Notes: generated by a model not told the origin, from the sequence alone. 64,000 bases of DNA from Clostridia bacterium (GCA_017547805.1 JAFYOR010000089.1:1-64000); one strand, 5' to 3'; counted from the stretch's first letter, positions 23,989-32,264 are shown. Made by a program: numbers and translations.

Positions 23989-24942
23989 ATGGGCGAATTT
24001 TCGGCGTTTGCGCTGCTGCCGGAGCAGGGCGCTGTGCCGCGGATGGAGCAGCTTGACGAAGAGATGCGCGAGCGCATCCGGACGCTGGCCGGCCGGCTGA
24101 ATATCCGGGACAGCGCGGCTGTGATGGGCTTTGGCGCGAAGGCGCAGAAGAATATGGATGCGTTTTCCTCCATTGCGCTCAATCGGATGCTCTCCGAGGA
24201 TATTGAGCCGCTGGATAACGTGATGCAGACCCTCGCCGAAAAGATCCGCGAGTGTTCCTTTGTCACGGAGGTCAAGGGATTCCTGCGCCGCAAGCGCGCC
24301 GTTGCGGCGGGTCTTGACGAGGTTCGCCGGGAATACCAAAAGGCGGAGCCGCACATCAACCGCTGCGCGGACGAGATGACGGACAGGCGCGTGGCGCTCA
24401 TGCGCGATAATGCGCTGCTGGACAGGCTCTATGAGCGCAACGAGGCGCTTTATCGGGAGCTGTGCTCTTTGCTGGTGGTGGGCGATGAGGTTCTGCGCCA
24501 GGCCAGAGAGCGCGGCGAGGCGGAGATCCATGTCGCCCGCATGGAGCGGCGGATGGAGGACCTGCGGGTGACGCATCTGGCTTCCACACAGCTTGCCGCG
24601 CAGATCCGCATGGTGCAGGAAAGCAACACGCTGACCTGCGAGCGGATGCAGGCGGCGCTGGAGGTGACGATTCCGCTGTGGAAAAGCCAGATGGCGGCGG
24701 CGCTCGGGCTGGCAAGGGCGACGGATTCGCTCGCCTATGAACAGCGTGTCAGCCGGGAGGCGGCGCAGGGTATCCGCAGTGCGGCGTGGGAAACGCGCGC
24801 ACAGGCGAAAGCATACGGCAAGGCAAGCGAAGCGGCGACCCGCGAGCAGGCGGATCAGACCGCAGCGGCGCTGCTGACCGAACTGGAAGAAATTGAACGC
24901 ACGCTCAGTGCGCAGCAGGCGCTGCGCAGGAAGGGAGAATGA
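23989..24942 (+). CDS. TelA/YaaN family protein (toxic anion resistance)
   Basis: The 317-residue, almost wholly helical protein shows the family's landmarks: NIRDSAAVMGFGAKAQKNM near the start, GFLRRKR in the middle, LDRLYERNEALYRELCSLL, and a late QTA-like region with TIPLWKSQMAAALGLARA. TelA was named for tellurite resistance, but members are widespread coiled-coil proteins of unclear, probably envelope-stress-related, function. It is directly coupled to xpaC upstream and overlaps the next gene by ATGA. Confidence 0.88.
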   Translation: MGEFSAFALLPEQGAVPRMEQLDEEMRERIRTLAGRLNIRDSAAVMGFGAKAQKNMDAFSSIALNRMLSEDIEPLDNVMQTLAEKIRECSFVTEVKGFLRRKRAVAAGLDEVRREYQKAEPHINRCADEMTDRRVALMRDNALLDRLYERNEALYRELCSLLVVGDEVLRQARERGEAEIHVARMERRMEDLRVTHLASTQLAAQIRMVQESNTLTCERMQAALEVTIPLWKSQMAAALGLARATDSLAYEQRVSREAAQGIRSAAWETRAQAKAYGKASEAATREQADQTAAALLTELEEIERTLSAQQALRRKGE

Positions 24943-25547
24943 CGATGGCGGCAGCACAGCAATACGCAACCGAGAAAAAAACGCCGCAGAAGCCAGCTGC
25001 AAAGGCGCCTGCGCAGCAAAAGCAGCCGGGCGCAAGAGAAAAGCTGCATCGCCTTCCGATGGCGGCGGGCATTGCGGCGATGACGCTGCTGCTCGTTGTT
25101 TCGCTGTTTGTGGGCAACTTCCGCGCGCTGCAAATTGCGACGCCCAAGGCGTTCCTGCGCCAGGGCGACGTGCAGTCGATCGTGGAAGACAGGATCGCGC
25201 AGGCGGGCAACGCCGTGACCGTCGCTACCCGCGCTGGGCTTGACGCGCAGCTGATCCTCGATGTCAGCGACGCGATGAAGGGGCTTGAGGCGGCGAAGAC
25301 CGCACGGGAGATCAGCCGCGCGGATCAGCTGCTGACCTCTGCCGTGGCGGAACTGACGACAGCGCAGCTTTCCGGCGAGGACGCGGCGTCCATGCAGCGC
25401 GCGGCGGATAATTTCGCCGAGCAGGGCAGCTTCCTGCGCCAGGAGGCGAGGGCGTTTAACAAGAAGGCGGAAAAGGCAGAAGCGATTTATGAAAGCCTGC
25501 CCACGAGATTCCTGTTTGCTGAGCCGGATGTTTATGAGGGGATTTAA
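24939..25547 (+). CDS. Membrane-anchored helical protein, diverged LemA-like
   Basis: The 202-residue protein has an Ala/Lys/Gln/Pro-rich cytoplasmic N-terminus, one membrane helix (about 40-60) and a helical outer domain ending with a pattern (ARAFNKKAEKAEAIYESLP) that recalls the end of LemA proteins (AR..YN..V..YN..I..FP). The similarity is weak. The neighbouring TPM-domain gene supports it, because lemA and TPM genes are commonly paired. The start overlaps the telA stop (ATGA); an alternative ATG lies at 24945. Confidence 0.6.
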   Translation: MTMAAAQQYATEKKTPQKPAAKAPAQQKQPGAREKLHRLPMAAGIAAMTLLLVVSLFVGNFRALQIATPKAFLRQGDVQSIVEDRIAQAGNAVTVATRAGLDAQLILDVSDAMKGLEAAKTAREISRADQLLTSAVAELTTAQLSGEDAASMQRAADNFAEQGSFLRQEARAFNKKAEKAEAIYESLPTRFLFAEPDVYEGI

Positions 25548-25565
25548 CGAAGGAGAGGGTGCAGA

Positions 25566-26504
25566 GTGAAAAAGATTCTGGCTGTTGCACTTGTGTTTTT
25601 GCTGCTGCTGGGCGCGGCTGGCGCGCTGGCGGCGGTTCCCGGGAAGCCGGATGCGTTTGCCTATGCCTATGACTTTAACGCGGGCGTGCTTTCTGCAAGC
25701 GATATTGAGAACATCTCCCGTTACGGCGCGACGCTGGAGGAAGCGACCGGCATTCAGGTGATCGCCGTCGCCGTCGATTTTCTTGATGGCAAGGATCCTG
25801 CGGACTACGCGACCGACCTGATCAATACGTGGGGCATCGGCAATCAGGACGATGAGGGCGCGGTGATTCTGCTTTCCCGCGGTGACCGGAGAATCCAGAT
25901 CGGCACGGGCACGGGCATTGACCGCGTGATGACGGGCAGCAAGTGCGGTGAGCTGATCGACGACAATATCAGCTATTTTTCGAAAAACCAGTTTGACGCC
26001 GGCATGACGGCGCTCTATGCCGATGTGTGTCAGTTTCTTGCAAAGGCAAAGGGAAAGACGCTGACGCTGACGGCGCAGACGAATACCGCCGGATCGGCAA
26101 ATATCGCGGTTACGACGGTCACACGAGAAAGGAGCGGCGGTATTTTGGATATGATTGTCGGTCTGATTGTGGCGTATATCATTGCCAGCGTGGTGATCAA
26201 CGCGATTTTCAGCGGCAGAAACGGCTGCGGCTGCTGCTCGGGCGGCTGCCTGCGCATGCTGTTCATGGGCTGGCTGTTTGATAAGTGGAATGACCGCGGC
26301 AACCGCAGACCGCCGATGGGCGGCGGCTTTGGCGGGGGCGGCGGCGGATACCGGACGCCCCGTCCGCCGATGGGCGGCTTTGGGGGTTCCCGCGGTTTCG
26401 GCGGCGGCAGCTCGCGCGGCTTTGGAGGAGGCGGCGGTGGCTTCAGCGGCGGCGGCTTTGGCGGCGGCGGCTCCCGCGGCGGCGGCGGCGGACGCGGGTT
26501 CTGA
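25566..26504 (+). CDS. TPM-domain membrane protein (YgcG-like) with Gly-rich tail
   Basis: A GTG start at 25566 with AAGGAG about 10 nt upstream gives 312 residues. There is a signal peptide (to about residue 23), a TPM domain (about 35-165, with GIQVIAVAVD, GAVILLS, RRIQIGTG), a membrane helix (about 196-215), a cysteine-rich GCGCCSGGC patch and a C-terminal 75 residues of Gly/Arg/Ser/Phe repeats. TPM domains act as phosphatase-like or quality-control modules in plants and bacteria. It closes the xpaC-telA-lemA-like cassette. Confidence 0.87.
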   Translation: MKKILAVALVFLLLLGAAGALAAVPGKPDAFAYAYDFNAGVLSASDIENISRYGATLEEATGIQVIAVAVDFLDGKDPADYATDLINTWGIGNQDDEGAVILLSRGDRRIQIGTGTGIDRVMTGSKCGELIDDNISYFSKNQFDAGMTALYADVCQFLAKAKGKTLTLTAQTNTAGSANIAVTTVTRERSGGILDMIVGLIVAYIIASVVINAIFSGRNGCGCCSGGCLRMLFMGWLFDKWNDRGNRRPPMGGGFGGGGGGYRTPRPPMGGFGGSRGFGGGSSRGFGGGGGGFSGGGFGGGGSRGGGGGRGF

Positions 26505-26529
26505 CCGCGGCATGGATTTGCAAAACACG

Positions 26530-26555
26530 AAGACGGCTTTCCGGCCGTCTTTCTG
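26530..26555 (+). terminator. Intrinsic terminator of the xpaC-TPM operon
   Basis: AAGACGGC pairs with GCCGTCTT across a 6-nt loop and is followed by TCTG and T-rich sequence. Confidence 0.8.
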
Positions 26556-26605
26556 TTTGTCTGCGCCTGCGTACGATCAGGATATACTTGTCAGACGGGA
26601 TAATC

Positions 26606-26634
26606 TTGCACTTGACCGCGCAATCAGGTATAAT
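26606..26634 (+). promoter_or_regulatory. Promoter of the ECF sigma-factor gene
   Basis: TTGCAC (26606-26611) and TATAAT (26629-26634) are separated by 17 nt. A nearer TTGACC at 26612 would leave only 11 nt and was not chosen. Confidence 0.7.
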
Positions 26635-26712
26635 ATTTTGAAGAAAGTTTGATTTTGCCGGATGAAAACGGGTCAGTCATTCGTTAGAATATTCGAGGTG
26701 GGAAGTGAGGAA

Positions 26713-27237
26713 ATGGACCAGCTGAAGCTGGATAACGCCGCCCGGTTTGAAACGCTCTATGAACAGTACGCCAACGACGTGCTGCGCATGGCGCATTTCT
26801 ATCTGGGCGACCGGCAGCGGGCGGAGGACGTCTGCCAGGACGTGTTCGTCAAGCTCTATCTGCATGCGGACACGATTGAGCCGGGCAAGGAAAAGGCGTG
26901 GCTTCTGCGCGTGACGGTCAATGCCTGCCGCGACCTCTGGCGCGGCGCATGGCTCAAGCGCGTGGTTCTCGGCGCACCGACGCTGGAAATCATCCCTGCG
27001 CAGGATGATGCCATCGAGAAGCGCGAGGAGAAGGAAGAACTCATGCGCGCCATCCATAAGCTGCCGGCGGCGTTTAAGGAAGCGGTACTTTTACATTATT
27101 ATCAGGGACTGGGCATCGCTGAAATCGCGCAGATGCTGAATCTGCCCGAGGGCACGATTTCCAGCCGCCTCTCACGAGCGAGAAAGAAACTAGAAGTCCT
27201 TTTGAAGGAGGAAGCACCCGGTGAATACACAAAATAA
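26713..27237 (+). CDS. ECF-family RNA polymerase sigma factor
   Basis: The 174-residue protein has sigma region 2 (DRQRAEDVCQDVFVKLY, about 36-52) and region 4 (GIAEIAQMLNLPEGTIS with SRLSRARKKL) and lacks regions 1 and 3, as ECF sigma factors do. ATG 26713 (MDQLKL) is preferred; an in-frame ATG at 26662 would add 17 residues that fit no sigma domain. It overlaps the following gene by 17 bp, typical of sigma/anti-sigma pairs. A vegetative promoter precedes it. Confidence 0.9.
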   Translation: MDQLKLDNAARFETLYEQYANDVLRMAHFYLGDRQRAEDVCQDVFVKLYLHADTIEPGKEKAWLLRVTVNACRDLWRGAWLKRVVLGAPTLEIIPAQDDAIEKREEKEELMRAIHKLPAAFKEAVLLHYYQGLGIAEIAQMLNLPEGTISSRLSRARKKLEVLLKEEAPGEYTK

Positions 27238-28165
27238 GCTGAATCATCTGGCGCCCGTCGCAGATGAAATGCTCGCCGGTTTGCAAGCGGATGAAGCCAT
27301 GAGGCTGCGCATCGTGCGCGCTGCACGCGAAAAGGCGCAGCCCGGGAAGAAGAACAAGAAACGGTTTGCGCCTGCCGCGGCGTTTGCGCTGGCGGCGCTG
27401 GTGTGCGTGGGTGTGGCGACCACGCAGCTTAACGGACGCATGCCCTCTGCGCCGGCTCAGCCGGTGACCATCGGCGAGATTGCCGCAGGCGATCCGGTCA
27501 TCAGCGGCGCGCTGACGGTCGCGGATCTTGGCGACGGCGCGAGCGTGCGCATGGCGAGAAGCGGCGGTGAATCGATCTTTGCCGAGGGCGGCGCGGAAAT
27601 CCCGGTCGTCACCGTCAACGGCAACGTCTATCGGATGCTCAATTCGCCGCAGGATATCGGCAGCGGTCTGCTCAAGAAGATGGGCAGCGTGTGCGTGACG
27701 ACCGATCAGCCGTCTCTGGCGTCGGATGCGGAACTGAGCATGGGCCTTTCCAATGTGGCTAAGGAGAATGCGGCGATCTATTCTATCGACGGCATTGCGC
27801 CGTCCACGGCGGTGGCGGCGGAGGTTGACGGCAGCGTTCGCCTGTTCCAGCGCGTGAGCTACGCCGGCAGAGGCCCGACGAGCAGCGCGTTTGCCGATAC
27901 GTTTGCCGTCAAAGGGCAGGTCAAATTGGTTTCTCTTGACGGCAGGGGAACGGTGACCGGCAGCGCGGCGGAGGAGGTTGTGCGCGTCCTGTGCGACAAG
28001 GCGACCCTCAAATCCGCCGACGGCGGCAGCGCAAGGCAGTATCTGACGGTGACGCTGGATAACGGCCTTAAGCTCCATCTGGGCGTCTCCGGCGATACGG
28101 TCATCGGCTGCGGCGCGTGGAGCTGCCCGGAGTTCTTCGAAGCATTTGAAAAGGCGATGCAGTAA
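27221..28165 (+). CDS. Probable membrane-bound anti-sigma factor
   Basis: A GTG start at 27221 with AAGGAGGA (27205-27212) inside the end of the sigma gene gives 314 residues. The cytoplasmic part is short and charged (about 1-47), a single membrane helix follows (about 48-68), and about 245 outer residues are mixed strand, with no recognised domain. Position and topology argue for an anti-sigma factor that holds the upstream ECF sigma factor until a signal arrives. The typical zinc HxxxCxxC motif is absent, so this is inference from context. Confidence 0.68.
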   Translation: MNTQNKLNHLAPVADEMLAGLQADEAMRLRIVRAAREKAQPGKKNKKRFAPAAAFALAALVCVGVATTQLNGRMPSAPAQPVTIGEIAAGDPVISGALTVADLGDGASVRMARSGGESIFAEGGAEIPVVTVNGNVYRMLNSPQDIGSGLLKKMGSVCVTTDQPSLASDAELSMGLSNVAKENAAIYSIDGIAPSTAVAAEVDGSVRLFQRVSYAGRGPTSSAFADTFAVKGQVKLVSLDGRGTVTGSAAEEVVRVLCDKATLKSADGGSARQYLTVTLDNGLKLHLGVSGDTVIGCGAWSCPEFFEAFEKAMQ

Positions 28166-28179
28166 AAACGATACAAAAA

Positions 28180-28218
28180 CACACGGACGATCCGGGAAAG
28201 ATCGTCCGTGTGCTTTTT
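28180..28218 (+). terminator. Intrinsic terminator of the sigma/anti-sigma operon
   Basis: A perfect 13-bp stem (CACACGGACGATC with its complement), a 7-nt loop and CTTTTTG. Confidence 0.93.
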
Positions 28219-28245
28219 GTGTTGGTTGGTAAATAGGAATTTGAT

Positions 28246-28794
28246 TTATACATTCCGTCCCATCTCGTAGGTCATAGACAGTAGTCTTGTATTCTTTTTG
28301 GCTTCGCCGATACCGTCAATACCGACACCTCTGATTACACCCTTAAGTTCTGATTTGCTGAAACAATCAATCCAACCTTTTATACCTGCTACTGCACCAT
28401 CAGGAACTTTTTCATCATTTACTGCTGCTGTCGTCAACAAGTATATTTCACGGAAGCAGTAATCCACCAAGAAAATGGGATTTGTTCTGTCAAGCAGCGT
28501 TTTCATGGAGCCGCACATCTGATTGGAATAGATTGGTGTGGCAAATACAATTACATCGGCATACCGCATTTTTTCAACAATTGCAGAGGCATCATCATTC
28601 ATGAAGCATTTTTCTGTTTTTGTGCAGGCGAAGCAACCAACACAGGAATTTACGCTTTTATCAACAAGAGACACATACTCAACCTCATGCCCTGCATCCT
28701 TTGCTCCGCGTTCAAACTCTTTTGCAAGGGCAGCAGAATTTCCGTTTTTTCTTCTGGTTGTAGAAATAATCAGTACTTTTTCATAGAACCACAC
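28246..28794 (-). CDS. NADPH-dependent FMN reductase / flavodoxin-fold iron-sulfur flavoprotein
   Basis: The 182-residue flavodoxin-fold protein has the FMN phosphate loop STTRRKNGNSAAL, a cysteine cluster CVGCFACTKTEKC (probable 4Fe-4S or redox site) and TPIYSNQMCGSMK for flavin contact. Such proteins shuttle electrons or reduce quinones and nitro compounds. DNA is clearly AT-richer than its neighbours. The start is odd: the best ribosome site (AGGAAG) fits ATG 28784, which is out of frame by one base in an A5 run. The in-frame start would be GTG 28794, only 0-1 nt from that site. Confidence 0.78.
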   Translation of the reverse strand: MWFYEKVLIISTTRRKNGNSAALAKEFERGAKDAGHEVEYVSLVDKSVNSCVGCFACTKTEKCFMNDDASAIVEKMRYADVIVFATPIYSNQMCGSMKTLLDRTNPIFLVDYCFREIYLLTTAAVNDEKVPDGAVAGIKGWIDCFSKSELKGVIRGVGIDGIGEAKKNTRLLSMTYEMGRNV

Positions 28795-28929
28795 TTCCTG
28801 TTGAATTTAAGTTAATCTGCCTGCATTATACCACAGCATGGCAGCTGAATCATGATTAAAAGAAAAGAACCGGAGCTTTTCCTTCTGCTGTCTGGAAAAA
28901 ACTCCGGTTCTTCATCTCAAATTCAGGGC

Positions 28930-30303
28930 TTAGTCGTCGATCTCTTCGTACTTGACGATCCACGCATCGGTGTCGTATTCGCGTCCGTCCACTGCGCGAT
29001 TCAGCGTCTCGATTTCGCCGTTCTGATGATCGTAGGGATCAAAGCGCAGGAATTTCTTGGGCGGATTGAGCTCCTGCTGGAACGCGCTGCAGATCGGCAT
29101 GCGCCACGGCTCCAGGTTGGCAAAGTAGAAGTCGCGGCGATCCTCGCTGCCGGCGCGGAAGGCCGAGCCGCCGAAGGAGCAGTCGCAGTAGAGCCAGCCG
29201 TAGGGGGCGATGTAGAAGCGCGCCCAGTCGTGGTTGCCCACGTCGTCAGGCTTGGTGTAAAGACCCGACTGCCACTGCGCCGGGATACCGACAAGGCGGC
29301 AGAGGGTGATGAAGGCGATGGCGTGCACGCCGCAGTCGCCGCGCTGACCGGTAAGGAAGTATTCCGGAATGTCCAGCACGATCTTGTAGGCCGGCATGAA
29401 GCGGTAGACGCACTGCGTGGTGATGAAGTCGTAGATCAGGCGCGCCTTCTTGAGCGGATTGGTTTCTTCGCCGACAATTTCCTTCGCCAGCGCGCGAAGA
29501 TAGGGCGTGAAGACCGCGTGCGGCGGCATTTCTTCCGTGTCGAAGGACGGCTGCTCGGCGCTGACTTCCTCTGCCTTGGGATCGACGTACGGCGCGTCGA
29601 TTTCGTAGGCGATCTCGGCGGAGACGGTCATGCCCGGCTCATAGGGCAGCTCAAAGTAGACGCTGCGCTGAGGCTCGTTTTCATCGTTGACCAGCGTGGG
29701 CGCGTGGGAGGAGGAAAGGAGCGCGGCGCTCTTGACCTGCGCGCCGACGATGGGCATGGGCAGATGGATGCGCAGCGTTTCGCCCGGGACGAGCGCGTCG
29801 CTTTCCACCTTCATTTCTTCGTGCAGCTCGAATTTCGCGTGCAGATGACCCTTTGCCTTCTGGCGGGCGATGATTTCGTCAAGGACGTTGTGGCGGGCGG
29901 CCTTGGCGTCCTTGGCGGCGGCGTTGACCTCGCGCGCGGCGTAGTCCGCCTTGGTCTTGAGCAGGTTGCTGATGCAGTTGGCGCGGTAATGCACCACGCC
30001 GTCGATGTAGCGCCAGTCAAGCGTGCCGTCGTCGCGCAGCGCCTCGATCTCATCGGGCGTGATGTCCGGGATCTTCTTTTGCAGGCGCTCAAAGAGCGCT
30101 TCCTTCGTATAGGGATAATACCGCGGCGTCAGGCGGGCGATTTCCAGCTCGAATTTCAATCGCTCGTGCAGGCACTTGGGTACGCGGGGATCGGCGAGAC
30201 GGTCGGCAATAACCTTCGCCATGCGCGTAAAGTCGCCCGCCTCCGACAGACGGCGGATATCCGAGGGCAGCGGATAGGACAGATATTCCAGATTGCTCAG
30301 CAT
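28930..30303 (-). CDS. Transglutaminase-like domain protein
   Basis: The 457-residue protein has a helical N-terminal half and a C-terminal transglutaminase-like cysteine protease core. The triad is visible: Cys in GQRGDCGVHAIAF, His in GNHDWARFY and Asp in YCDCSFGG. Members act as peptidases or cross-linking enzymes. It has no signal peptide and is probably cytoplasmic. ATG 30303 (MLSNLEYL) is preferred to a 40-residue longer frame that runs through the upstream terminator. Strong codon bias suggests good expression. Confidence 0.85.
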   Translation of the reverse strand: MLSNLEYLSYPLPSDIRRLSEAGDFTRMAKVIADRLADPRVPKCLHERLKFELEIARLTPRYYPYTKEALFERLQKKIPDITPDEIEALRDDGTLDWRYIDGVVHYRANCISNLLKTKADYAAREVNAAAKDAKAARHNVLDEIIARQKAKGHLHAKFELHEEMKVESDALVPGETLRIHLPMPIVGAQVKSAALLSSSHAPTLVNDENEPQRSVYFELPYEPGMTVSAEIAYEIDAPYVDPKAEEVSAEQPSFDTEEMPPHAVFTPYLRALAKEIVGEETNPLKKARLIYDFITTQCVYRFMPAYKIVLDIPEYFLTGQRGDCGVHAIAFITLCRLVGIPAQWQSGLYTKPDDVGNHDWARFYIAPYGWLYCDCSFGGSAFRAGSEDRRDFYFANLEPWRMPICSAFQQELNPPKKFLRFDPYDHQNGEIETLNRAVDGREYDTDAWIVKYEEIDD

Positions 30304-30421
30304 ATAAGCACCTTCTTTTCGTGAATTTGCTGCGGCAATGTGCCGCGAAGCGATGAAGGGGTTTGAGGATGAAATCCCCCAAGCGGGTTTGGGCGGCAGC
30401 CCAACGTATCCCAAATGAAAC

Positions 30422-30451
30422 AAAAAACCCGCACGGAAAACCGTACAGGTT
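30422..30451 (-). terminator. Terminator downstream of queT, overlapping a promoter
   Basis: On the minus strand an 11-bp stem with two wobble pairs and a TTTT loop is followed by TTTTTTG. It lies 38 nt past the queT stop. Confidence 0.82.
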
Positions 30452-30452
30452 T

Positions 30453-30481
30453 AGCTTACCCTTATGGGAAGAAATTGTCAA
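30453..30481 (-). promoter_or_regulatory. Promoter of the transglutaminase-like gene
   Basis: On the minus strand TTGACA and TAAGCT are separated by 17 nt. The predicted transcript would begin inside the queT terminator hairpin, so the hairpin could not fully form in the new transcript. Confidence 0.65.
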
Positions 30482-30489
30482 GTGCGCGA

Positions 30490-30981
30490 TCAGCTGTGGA
30501 GCATTTTTGCGGGAATCCGCTTCACTGCGCGAAGGAGCAGCGGACCCAGCAGCAGACAGGAAACAGCCTCGCCCGCCGCGACGGACAGCATGCACAGCAC
30601 GAGCGGAACAGAGGGGGTGTAGGCCGTATGCACGACGGCGCCGACGATCGCGCCGTTAAAGAGCACCGGCATGAGCATCGCCGGCAGCGGACGGCTGCGA
30701 AGAAGACGCGTGCTTGCGGCGGCAAGGAGCGTGGAGAGCGTGCCAAAGACGATGTCCAAAATCGTGCAGCCACCAAGGATATTGGCGATCAGGCAGCCGA
30801 CGGCCAGCGCGGGCACGGCCTCCGGCAGCAGGATGGGCAGAAGCGTCATCGCTTCGCTCACGCGCACCTGAATCAGGCCGAAACTCAGCGGGGAGAGGAG
30901 CAGCGTCAGCGCGGCGTAGAGCGCGGCGATGATCGCCGCACGGGTGAGTGTGTTGACATGTGATTGAGCGGTATTGTTCAT
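30490..30981 (-). CDS. queT: QueT family transporter (queuosine precursor ECF S-component)
   Basis: The 163-residue membrane protein has about five helices and the QueT signature FGLIQVRVSEAMTLLP followed by GCLIANILGG. QueT proteins are substrate-binding subunits of energy-coupling factor transporters for preQ1/queuosine precursors and need a shared EcfAA'T module encoded elsewhere. ATG 30981 has an AAAGGAAA site upstream. A preQ1-I riboswitch with a terminator in the leader confirms both identity and regulation. Confidence 0.93.
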   Translation of the reverse strand: MNNTAQSHVNTLTRAAIIAALYAALTLLLSPLSFGLIQVRVSEAMTLLPILLPEAVPALAVGCLIANILGGCTILDIVFGTLSTLLAAASTRLLRSRPLPAMLMPVLFNGAIVGAVVHTAYTPSVPLVLCMLSVAAGEAVSCLLLGPLLLRAVKRIPAKMLHS

Positions 30982-31002
30982 TGAATTTCCTTTCCAGGCA
31001 TG

Positions 31003-31024
31003 AAAAAAGCGGCATGAGGCCGCA
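31003..31024 (-). terminator. Riboswitch-controlled terminator in the queT leader
   Basis: On the minus strand GCGGC-CTCAT-GCCGC is followed by TTTTTT. It lies between the preQ1 aptamer and queT, 22 nt before the start codon. Confidence 0.85.
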
Positions 31025-31052
31025 GTGAAGGCGCGTTTTTCCCGCGTCTTCG

Positions 31053-31094
31053 GCCCATAGTTTTGTTTAAGGACTGGATGGTTTCGAACAGTCC
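31053..31094 (-). ncRNA. preQ1-I riboswitch
   Basis: The minus-strand leader reads stem GGACTG, loop TTCGAAACCATC, stem CAGTCC, then an A-rich tail with AAAACTATGG. The tail ATGG can pair with CCAT in the loop, giving the compact H-type pseudoknot of class I preQ1 aptamers; the UUC after the 5' stem strand and the AAAACUA tail are conserved class I features. With ligand bound, the downstream terminator would shut off queT. Confidence 0.92.
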
Positions 31095-31111
31095 ATGTAC
31101 TTGTCCGCTGC

Positions 31112-31140
31112 ATTATAGCATAATCGCGGCGAAAACACAA
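31112..31140 (-). promoter_or_regulatory. Promoter of the preQ1 riboswitch/queT unit
   Basis: On the minus strand TTGTGT and TATAAT are 17 nt apart, about 18 nt upstream of the aptamer. Confidence 0.75.
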
Positions 31141-31340
31141 TCCCTTTGCCCGCAGCGGCGGCCCGGGCAGCGGGGAGGAACGCGCGTGGGCAACGTATCT
31201 TAAGGAAAGATTGATCAAACGGGATTTCAGGGATTGACGAACCGGTGCATTTGGTGTACATTGATAGATGAAATGTTTTTCACCAATGCGCATGTATGCA
31301 TGAAAGAAAAGAATGACGAGTGCCATAGGAGGAAGCCGCT

Positions 31341-32264
31341 GTGACGCTGCTTGAATACCGCATTTTCCATACCGTCACCCAGCAGGGCAGCTTTGCCCGC
31401 GCCGCTCAGGTGCTCCATCTGACCCCCAGCGCGATCAGCCATGCCGTCAGTTCCATGGAGGAAAGCTGCGGCTTTTCCTTGTTTGTTCGCGGCAAGGGCG
31501 GCGTATCGCTCACGCGTAACGGCGAGGCGCTCTATCCCGTCATCCGTCAGGTGCTCAGCGCGGATGAAGCGCTGTGCCAGACGGTGGATGAGCTTAAGGG
31601 CGTTCAGCGCGGCACGGTGCGCATCGGCGCGTTCAACTCGGTGTGCATGACGTGGCTGCCGCAGATCGTCAACAGCTACAAGAGCAAGTATCCGGGCGTG
31701 GAGATTGAGATCAATCAGGGCACGTATGACGACGTCATTGAGTGGGTGAAAACGGGCGTGGTGGACGTCGGCTTCCTTTCCACGAAATCGACGAAGGACC
31801 TGACGGTGTATCCGCTCTACCGTGACCGGCTGATGGGCGTCGTGCCCAGAGGATTCAGAACCCGCAACGAGGGCTACATTACCCCGCAGGAGATGGACGG
31901 CGAGACGTTTGTTGTGCAGGATGACGCGACGGATGCCGACACGCAGGCCTTCCTTTCCAAGTACGGCTTCAGCGTCCGCGCTTCCTGCCGCGTGGTGGAC
32001 GACTTGTCTACCATCGCGATGGTGGAAAGCGGGTTTGGCATCTGCATTCTGCCCAGCCTGATTCTCGAGCGCGCGCATGGCGATGTGGACGTATATCCGA
32101 TTGAGCCGATGGAATACCGCGAGTTTGGCATCACCGTGCTCAATCCCAATATGCTTGCGCCGGCTGTGCGCCAGATGATCTCCCATATCGAGGAATTCGC
32201 AGCACTTCGCCGTGCGGAAAACCCGCATACCAACGAAGGATTCATTGCGATGAGCATGCTTTAA
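31341..32264 (+). CDS. LysR family transcriptional regulator
   Basis: The 307-residue protein begins at GTG 31341 with AGGAGG 8 nt upstream. Residues 1-60 form the LysR winged helix (GSFARAAQVLHLTPSAISH) and residues about 88-290 the effector-binding domain (GTVRIGAF, GFGICILPSLIL). The effector and targets are unknown. It is transcribed away from queT, across a divergent intergenic region, and ends in a strong terminator. Confidence 0.92.
   Translation: MTLLEYRIFHTVTQQGSFARAAQVLHLTPSAISHAVSSMEESCGFSLFVRGKGGVSLTRNGEALYPVIRQVLSADEALCQTVDELKGVQRGTVRIGAFNSVCMTWLPQIVNSYKSKYPGVEIEINQGTYDDVIEWVKTGVVDVGFLSTKSTKDLTVYPLYRDRLMGVVPRGFRTRNEGYITPQEMDGETFVVQDDATDADTQAFLSKYGFSVRASCRVVDDLSTIAMVESGFGICILPSLILERAHGDVDVYPIEPMEYREFGITVLNPNMLAPAVRQMISHIEEFAALRRAENPHTNEGFIAMSML

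Noticed and set aside
26612..26634. TTGACC as the -35 box of the sigma-factor promoter
   Set aside because: Spacing to TATAAT is only 11 nt; TTGCAC at 26606 gives 17 nt.
26278..26652. Ala-rich ORF overlapping the Gly-rich tail of the TPM protein
   Set aside because: It is a frame-shifted reading of GGC repeats (Gly to Ala); it has no start signal.
28852..30324. 490-codon plus-strand ORF opposite the transglutaminase gene
   Set aside because: It is antisense to a gene with a Cys-His-Asp triad, a ribosome site and strong codon bias; its translation has no recognisable domain.
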